Source of the DNA: CAVWXT01 sp963759115
GTDB taxonomy: Bacteria > Planctomycetota > Planctomycetia > Pirellulales > Thermoguttaceae
Assembly: GCA_963759115.1 (NCBI GenBank)
Contig: CAVWXT010000008.1
Coordinates: 209,195-273,194 of the forward strand
DNA: 64,000 bases
Direction of reading: 5' to 3'
Position 1 is the first letter of the stretch. The number at the start of each line of letters is the position of its first letter. The notes below the pieces were generated by a model. That model made no database searches. It saw only the letters and a program-made list of their open reading frames with translations, and was not told the DNA's origin. Positions 58,487-64,000 of this stretch are shown here, piece after piece. The position numbers and the translations under genes are program-made.

Positions 58487-59954
58487 GGTTGACGCCCGTT
58501 ATGTTCGCACTGTCGGCGCGGGCAGGCGAAACCGGGAAGCGTCTCAATTTTGTGTTTATCCTCGCCGACGATCTGGGCTGGCGTGACGCCGGTTGCTACG
58601 GCAGCACCTTCTACGAGACGCCGAACATCGACCGCTTGGCGACGCAAGGGATGCGGTTTACGGCGGCCTACGCCGCGGCTCCGGTCTGCAGTCCCACCCG
58701 CGCGAGCATCATGACGGGCAAGTACCCGGCCCGGCTCGGCACAACAGACTGGTTCGGCGCCCCTCAGCCGGAACAGGTCGGCCGGTATTGCATGTGGAAC
58801 ATGCCGTTGCGGCCTGCGCCTACGTGGACCACTTGCCCTGGGGCGAGGTGACGATCGCCGAAGCCGTCAAAGCGGCCGGATATCGAACGTTCTTCGCCGG
58901 CAAGTGGCACCTGGGCGGGAGGGGTTGCTGGCCGGAGGACCACGGGTTTGACATCAACTGCGGCGGGTGCGCCGCGGTGGCCCCGTGTAGCTACTTCTCG
59001 CCCTACGACAACCCACGGCTCCCCGATGGTCCCGATGGCGAGCACTTGGACAACCGATTGGCCGCCGAGTCGATCAAGTTCTTGGAGCAGGTCGGCGAAA
59101 GTCCTTTCCTCCTGTACCTTGCCTTCTATTCCGTGCACACTCCCCTGCAAGCCAAGCAGGGATTGATTGACAAGTACGAGGCCAAGCGTAAGGCACTGAC
59201 AATCGACGTGCCGCTGTTCAAGCCCGAGGGAGATTGCTCGGCCCGCCAGGTGCAGAACCACGCTGTCTATGCCGCGATGATCGAGAACATGGACCATGCC
59301 GTGGGGCAAGTATTGGACAGCCTCGATCGGCTCGGATTGGCAGAAAACACGGCGGTCTTCTTCATGTCCGACAATGGCGGCCTGAGCACGGCCGATGGCG
59401 CCCCGACCAGCAATCTGCCGCTGCGGGCAGGCAAGGGCTGGCTTTACGAAGGCGGCATCCGCGAACCGATGATCGTCAAGTGGCCGGGCGTGGTCAAACC
59501 GGGAAGCACGTGTGGCGTGCCGGTTATCAGCACCGACTTCTACCCCACCATGCTGGAGATGGCCGATCTGCCGCCGAGGCCTGAGCAGCATGTTGACGGC
59601 ATCAGCCTGGTGCCGCTGCTGCGAGAAACAGGCACGCTTCTGCGTCCGGCCATCTTCTGGCACTATCCCCACTATGGCAATCAGGGTGGCAGTCCAGGAT
59701 GCGCCGTCCGGTGTGGCGACTGGAAGCTGATCGAGTTCTTTGAGGATGGTCGGTTGGAACTGTACAACTTGCGAACGGATGTGGGCGAAAAACACAATTT
59801 GGCCAGGCACCATCGCGGACGAACCGCCGCCATGCACCGCATGTTGAAAGACTGGAGACAGGCGGTGGGAGCACGTCTGCCCACTCCCAACCCGGATCGA
59901 GTGGCCGGCAACGCTGGTCGTGAGTACACCGTTGCCTTTGCGGTCGACGACTAA
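58450..59954 (+). CDS. Secreted sulfatase (type I, formylglycine-dependent)
   Basis: About 500 residues. Hydrolyses sulfate esters, in planctomycetes usually on sulfated polysaccharides. Signal peptide CSLMLLGLTPVMFALSARAG. Metal ligands D40/D41 in FVFILADDLGW. C80 in APVCSPTRASIMTGKYPARL (C-x-P-x-R) is the residue converted to formylglycine by a maturase. Further blocks are FAGKWHLGGRGCWPEDHGFD, FFMSDNGGLSTADGAPTSNL (metal ligands D-N) and LPLRAGKGWLYEGGIREPMI. One frameshift lies near 58825. It faces the GH3 gene across a palindrome. Confidence 0.93.
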
Positions 59955-59969
59955 GACTCGAACAAGTCG

Positions 59970-60026
59970 GTAGGACGAGTTTTCCAACTCGTCCCGCCAA
60001 CAGACGAATTGGAAAACTCGTCCTAC
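59970..60026. terminator. Palindrome between convergent sulfatase and GH3 genes
   Basis: GTAGGACGAGTTTTCCAA and TTGGAAAACTCGTCCTAC are exact complements around a 21-base loop. It lies 15 bases after the sulfatase stop and 28 bases beyond the GH3 stop, so it can serve both genes as a terminator. The sequence is also a dispersed repeat (decayed copy at 57929-57980). Confidence 0.65.
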
Positions 60027-60054
60027 CATCGAGTTGCAGGCCCGTTTCTCCGGC

Positions 60055-62420
60055 TCACTTCACCCGGAATTCGCCGGTCAGGCGGATGTCCTCGGACGAA
60101 GCGCCGACCATCACGCGGAACTGCCCCGGCTCGACCACGCGCCGCAAATCGGCGTCGAATAATGTCAAGTCGTCCGGAGTCAGCTTGAACGAGCAGGTCT
60201 TCGTCTCGCCCGGCTCAAGGGCCAGCTTGGCAAAACCGCGAAGCTGCTTCACCGGCGTGGACACGCTGCTCACCACGTCGTCGAGGTAAAGCTGGACGGT
60301 CTCTTTGCCCGGCCGATCGCCGACGTTCTTCACCTTGAGCGTGCACCTCGACGCCCGTCCGTCGGCAGCGATTTCGCGTCGCGCTGAGCTGCAGATCGGC
60401 GTACTCGAACCGCGTGTAGCTCAGCCCGTGGCCGAAGCGGATACAGCGGCGTGGGCTCCATGTCCACGTAGCGCGTGCCCCAGCCCTCGCGGATCCAGTA
60501 GCGCTTGGATTTCTTGTAGTTGTAGTAGACCGGCAGTTGGCCCGGCGTGGCGGGGGACGGTCACCGAGAGCTTTCCGCTGGGGTTGACGTCGCCGAAGAG
60601 GACTTCGGCCACGGCCTGGCCGCCCTTCTCGCCGGGCAGCCAGGCCTCGACGATCGCGGGCACGTTTTGGGCGATCCAGCGCACGGCCAGCGCGCGGCCG
60701 TTGACCAGCACGACCACCGTGGGCGTGCCCGTGGCCTGCACGGCCTTGACCAGTTCCTCCTGGAGGCCGGTCAGTTCGAGCGTGGCGGAGTCGTGGCCTT
60801 CGCCGTTGGTGGACGTCTTGCGCTTGCGCCGCAGTTCTGGCTCTCGCCCAACGACCACGATCGCCACGTCGGCGTTGGCCGCCGCTTCCTTGGCCTTGGC
60901 GATCTCGTTCGACCGTCCCCGCCAGTCACGTCGCAGCCCTTGACGTAGGTCACCTTCGTGTCGGGCGAGACGATCTGCTTGATGCCCTCCAGCACCGTGA
61001 CCACGTGCTGGAGGATCCTTCGGCGGGGCGTAATCGCCGAGCTGGCTGCGCGCGTCGTCGGCGTTCGGGCCCGATCACGGCCACCGAGCGCAAGCGTCTT
61101 CTTCAGCGGCAGCAGGCTCTTGTCGTTCTTCAACAGCACGATCGGCTTCCCGCGCGGCTTGCAGGGCCAGGTCCTGATGGGCCGGCTGATGGACGGTCTG
61201 CACGGCCTGCTCGACGTCGACCAGCGGCTTCTCGAACAGGCCCAGGCGGAACTTCTGCTTGAGGATGCGGCGCACGGCGCGGTCGATCAGGCTCATCGGC
61301 ACCTTGCCTTCGCGGACGCTGGCCAGCAGGTCCCGCATGTAGCCCGACTCGTAGGAGATGCCCACGTCCAGGCCGGCGGCCAGGGCGATCGCGCCGGCCT
61401 CTTTCTGCGTCGGCGGCCACTCCTTCGTAGACGAGCGTGCCGATCCCGCCGCCCTTCGGAGAGCACCAGGCCGTCGAAGCCGAATTCCTGCCGCAGGATG
61501 CGCGGTGAGCAGCTTTTCCGAGGCGTGGGTGGGCACGCCGTCGATGGCCGGGTAGGTGGCCATCACGCCCAGGGCCCCGCACTTCTTGATGCCCGCTTCC
61601 CACGGGGGCAGAAACACCTCCCGCAACGTGCGCTCGGAGATCTCCATGGCCCCGCGCTCCAAGCCGCTGGCGGGCTGGCTCTGGCCGGGATAGTGGCACA
61701 GCCCGGAGACGACGTTGTCTGTCGGCCGATACGTCGTTGCCCTGCATCGACGCGGACGATGGTCTCGGCGATCCGCGCGCAGAGGAAGGGGTCTTCGCTG
61801 AAGGCCTCTTCATTGCGGCCCAGCCGCGGGTCGCGGATCGGCTCGACCACCAGCGTAAAGTTCTGGTGGACGCCGATCGAGCGGGCCTCCTTGGCCACGG
61901 TCGCGTAGACGCGGCCGATCAGTTCCATGTTCCAGGTGCTGCCCAGCGACGGGCCTTCGGGGAAGATCGTGCCGCCGGGGCACATCAGGCCGTGCGTGCC
62001 CTCCTCGCTTTGCAGGAGCGGAATGCCCAGCCGCGTCTGCTCGAGGGCGATGCCGCTGCAAGCCGGTTGAGGAACTCGGCCTGCTGCCGCGTGCCTTCGT
62101 GCAGGATCGTCGTTGGAGAGGGTGAAGAAACCGCCGCCGGGACCGAAGTCCTTGCAGCAGAGTGCCCGCGGCGAACTTCTGCACCCCCTCCATCTTCTCG
62201 CGGGATGGTCTTGCCCAAGTCCGTCCGCGTAGACGCAGGGCATGTTCATCTGCCCGACCTTCTCCTCGAGCGTCATGCGGCCCAGCAGGTCCTCCACGCG
62301 CTTTTCGATCGGCTGGAGGGGATCGCGGTAGAGCGGCTTGGCGTTTTCCGCGGCGCCGGCAAGCGCGGCGGCGGTCAGGAATGCGGCAATCAGAACCAGT
62401 AAGCGTGGCATGGACTTCAT
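60055..62420 (-). CDS. Exported GH3 beta-glycosidase, heavily frameshifted
   Basis: About 788 residues across many frames. Retaining glycoside hydrolase of family 3 (beta-glucosidase/xylosidase). Signal peptide MPRLLVLIAAFLTAAALAGA. N-terminal barrel: YRDPLQPIEKRVEDLLGRMT, EEKVGQMNMP, GIPLLQSEEGTHGLMCPGGT, NFTLVVEPIRDPRLGRNEEA followed by FSEDPFLCARI. GLVLSEGG in a shifted frame marks the nucleophile region, where Asp is usual; here the frames are too broken to be sure. C-terminal domain: IVLLKNDKSLLPLKKTLAL, NADVAIVVVGREPELRRKRK, EVLFGDVNPSGKLSVTVPR, YPFGHGLSYTRFEY. Fibronectin-III-like end: VQLYLDDVVSSVSTPVKQLR. At least ten frameshifts. Confidence 0.87.
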
Positions 62421-62489
62421 CGCTCCCTCCGTCGTGCATCTAGTGGAACGTTTGGCCGGCGAACTTGTGCATCGTGTTGTTCGCAAAAT

Positions 62490-62519
62490 CAACACGGCGG
62501 ACAAGCCCGCCGGCTAAAC
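62490..62519. repeat. Palindromic repeat, copy 2
   Basis: CAACACGGCGGACAAGCCCG and ten further bases match the repeat at 2113-2150, with one substitution in the common core and without the closing CCGTGTTG arm. It lies upstream of the GH3 start. Confidence 0.6.
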
Positions 62520-62680
62520 AACTTTCCCATTTTGACAATTAGCAAGCGCGGCGTCCAGAAGCCACCCCGGCTCCGCAACCTACCCCGGCTACCCCCAATA
62601 CCGTTCAATTGATCTTTCAATAAAAGTAGCCTCCCGCCAAGATTGGGTTGTCACAAATCCTTTCTGGCAAGGAGGCTACG

Positions 62681-64000
62681 ATGATTTCGGTCGACAAGGA
62701 AGTCGCCCAGTTCGCGTCTTGGCCGACGCGAGAACGAATCCGTGCTCTGAAGCGTATCATCCCGCGGGCCAAGGTGGAAGCCATCTTGGAGCGATGCGGC
62801 AAAGCGAAGGGCTTCTGCCGTCGCCTTCCAGGGTGGTTCATGGTCTGGTTCGTGGTTGCCCTGGGGTTGTTTTGCTGCGATTGTTATCGGCAGGTTTTTC
62901 GCTGGTTGCAGCCGTTTCGGCGGAACGGCACTCCCGGCCGATCGACATTGTGTGAGGCCCGAAAACGCATCGGCTTGGCACCGTTTCGTGCGCTGGCTAA
63001 TGCAGTCGTTCGGTTGCTTGCCAAACCTGACACCCCAGGAGCGTTCTACCGCGGATTGCGTCTGATGGCGCTGGACGGGTTCATCCTGGATCTTCCCGAT
63101 ACGCCGGAGAACGAACGGGTCTTCGGCAGACCGGGCAGCGGTCGTGCTCCTGGCGCGTATCCGCAGGCACGGGTTTTGGCGTTGTGCGAAACGGGAACCC
63201 ATGTGTTGTGGCGGTGTCTGATCAAATCCATTCGCATCGGCGAGGTCACCATGGCCCACGATCTGCTGCGTCACCTGAAGGAAGGTATGTTGCTGCTGTG
63301 GGATCGCGGTTTCTTCAGTTATCAGACCATTCAGGAGGTGTTGGATCGCCATGCGCATTTGCTGGCACGAGTCAAAACCGGCCTTATTTTCCAGCCTATT
63401 CGCCGTCTTTCCGATGGATCGTACCTGGCCAAGGTGTATCGCTCGGCTCGTCATCGACGAAAGGACGAAGGCGGGATTGAGGTGCGGATCATCGAGTACA
63501 CCTTCGATGATCCTGGCCGCCCCGGAAACAAGGTTATGCACCGTTTGCTGACGACCTTCCTGGATGAAACCTTGGACCCAGCCGTGACCCTGATCGAGCT
63601 TTACCACGAGCGTTGGGAAGAGGAACTGACCATTGATGAGTTGAAGACCCACCAACGAGAGCGGCCGGTCTTGCGGAGCCAAACGACCATCGGCGTATTG
63701 CAAGAGATTTACGGGCTCCTCTTGGGCCATTACGTTGTGCGCGTCCTGATGTACGAAGCGGCCTTGCAGAAGCGCGTTGATCCGCAACGGATTTCTTTCA
63801 CCGCCACCTTGAACATCTTGCGATGTCGCTTGCCCGAGTGCCCGAAAAGCGCTTGTGCCCTGCGGCAGTGGTATCAGGCGCTGCTGGAGGAAATTGCCGA
63901 GGAAATACTTCCCGCTCGCCGTAACCGAATCAACCCACGCGTGATCAAACGAAAGATGAGCTGCTGGGCGAAAAAAAGGGCCGAGCATCGTCATTACCGG
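62681..64000 (+). CDS. IS4-family transposase, cut by the window edge
   Basis: 440 codons without a stop at the window end. The IS4-type N-terminal domain (REIRALKRIIPRAKVEAI-like, as RERIRALKRIIPRAKVEAIL) is followed by the DDE domain: YRGLRLMALDGFILDLPDTP (first Asp), LLLWDRGFFSYQTIQEVLDR (second Asp), and YHERWEEELTIDELK with the Y-(2)-R-(3)-E-(6)-K signature of IS4 and the catalytic Glu. GGAGG stands 5 bases before the ATG. The left end of the element is somewhere in 62590-62680; its inverted repeat cannot be checked without the right end. Confidence 0.92.
   Translation, partial: MISVDKEVAQFASWPTRERIRALKRIIPRAKVEAILERCGKAKGFCRRLPGWFMVWFVVALGLFCCDCYRQVFRWLQPFRRNGTPGRSTLCEARKRIGLAPFRALANAVVRLLAKPDTPGAFYRGLRLMALDGFILDLPDTPENERVFGRPGSGRAPGAYPQARVLALCETGTHVLWRCLIKSIRIGEVTMAHDLLRHLKEGMLLLWDRGFFSYQTIQEVLDRHAHLLARVKTGLIFQPIRRLSDGSYLAKVYRSARHRRKDEGGIEVRIIEYTFDDPGRPGNKVMHRLLTTFLDETLDPAVTLIELYHERWEEELTIDELKTHQRERPVLRSQTTIGVLQEIYGLLLGHYVVRVLMYEAALQKRVDPQRISFTATLNILRCRLPECPKSACALRQWYQALLEEIAEEILPARRNRINPRVIKRKMSCWAKKRAEHRHYR

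Overview
The window reads as a chromosome segment of a high-GC planctomycete, probably Pirellulales-like. The signs are many Tat-exported carbohydrate enzymes, a formylglycine-type sulfatase, a GH3 and a GH5 glycosidase, a secreted protein type I know from planctomycetes (the 36.9-37.5 kb remnant), long intergenic palindromes of several families, and many insertion sequences. The taxonomic call is inference from gene types; there is no rRNA or other marker here.

A strong overall feature is the number of +1/-1 frameshifts inside genes that should be intact (transketolase, HisI, HisG, RidA, PstB, PstA, GH3, GNAT). They are dense at 0.4-13 kb, 23-26 kb and 60-62.5 kb, and rare at 37-50 kb. Where I can reconstruct the frame, most are single-base insertions, so I treat most as sequence error and annotate each gene over its full span.

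Layout. 0.2-5.2 kb: small membrane protein, NIF3-like protein, family-2 glycosyltransferase, BshC-like protein, Eis-like acetyltransferase. 5.3-7.3 kb: transketolase. 7.5-10.4 kb: a solitary MmeI-like (type IIL) restriction-modification enzyme with an in-frame TAG. 10.5-18.1 kb: a phosphate regulon on the minus strand, transcribed PhoB-like regulator, PstS, a fused PstC-PstA permease, PstB, PhoU, with two arrays of 11-bp-spaced repeats that look like Pho boxes. 18.2-22.9 kb: PRC-barrel protein, a radical-SAM-like protein without the SAM cluster cysteines, a Tat-exported GH5 enzyme, an HTH protein and a glycosyltransferase remnant. 23.2-25.1 kb: hisI, hisG, ridA. 25.1-28.2 kb: DUF3754 membrane protein and a Tat-exported sugar-isomerase-like protein.

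28.2-29.0 kb and 46.3-47.1 kb hold two nearly identical ORF-less group II introns, each starting at the 3' edge of the same type of palindromic repeat. 29.2-31.5 kb: tail-specific protease. 31.6-37.5 kb: a mobile-element-rich zone (IS630 element, ISNCY remnant, MNT/HEPN toxin-antitoxin pair, ankyrin protein, ISAzo13 element that splits older genes). 37.5-48.0 kb: LssY-C protein, OprP/O-type porin, FadL-like outer membrane protein, J-domain protein, STAS protein, Tat-exported TIM-barrel protein, a LeuA/Re-citrate-synthase-like enzyme, and a BON-domain protein. 48.1-49.9 kb: a two-gene insertion sequence of a family I cannot name. 50.2-53.3 kb: SH3-like secreted protein and an NtrB/NtrC-type two-component pair. 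53.6-62.4 kb: zinc-ribbon membrane protein, a GNAT/tryptophanase chimera, a Gly/His-rich EF-hand protein, a DUF2142-like membrane protein, the sulfatase and the GH3 enzyme. 62.7 kb to the edge: an IS4 transposase cut by the window end. I saw no tRNA, rRNA or CRISPR array.
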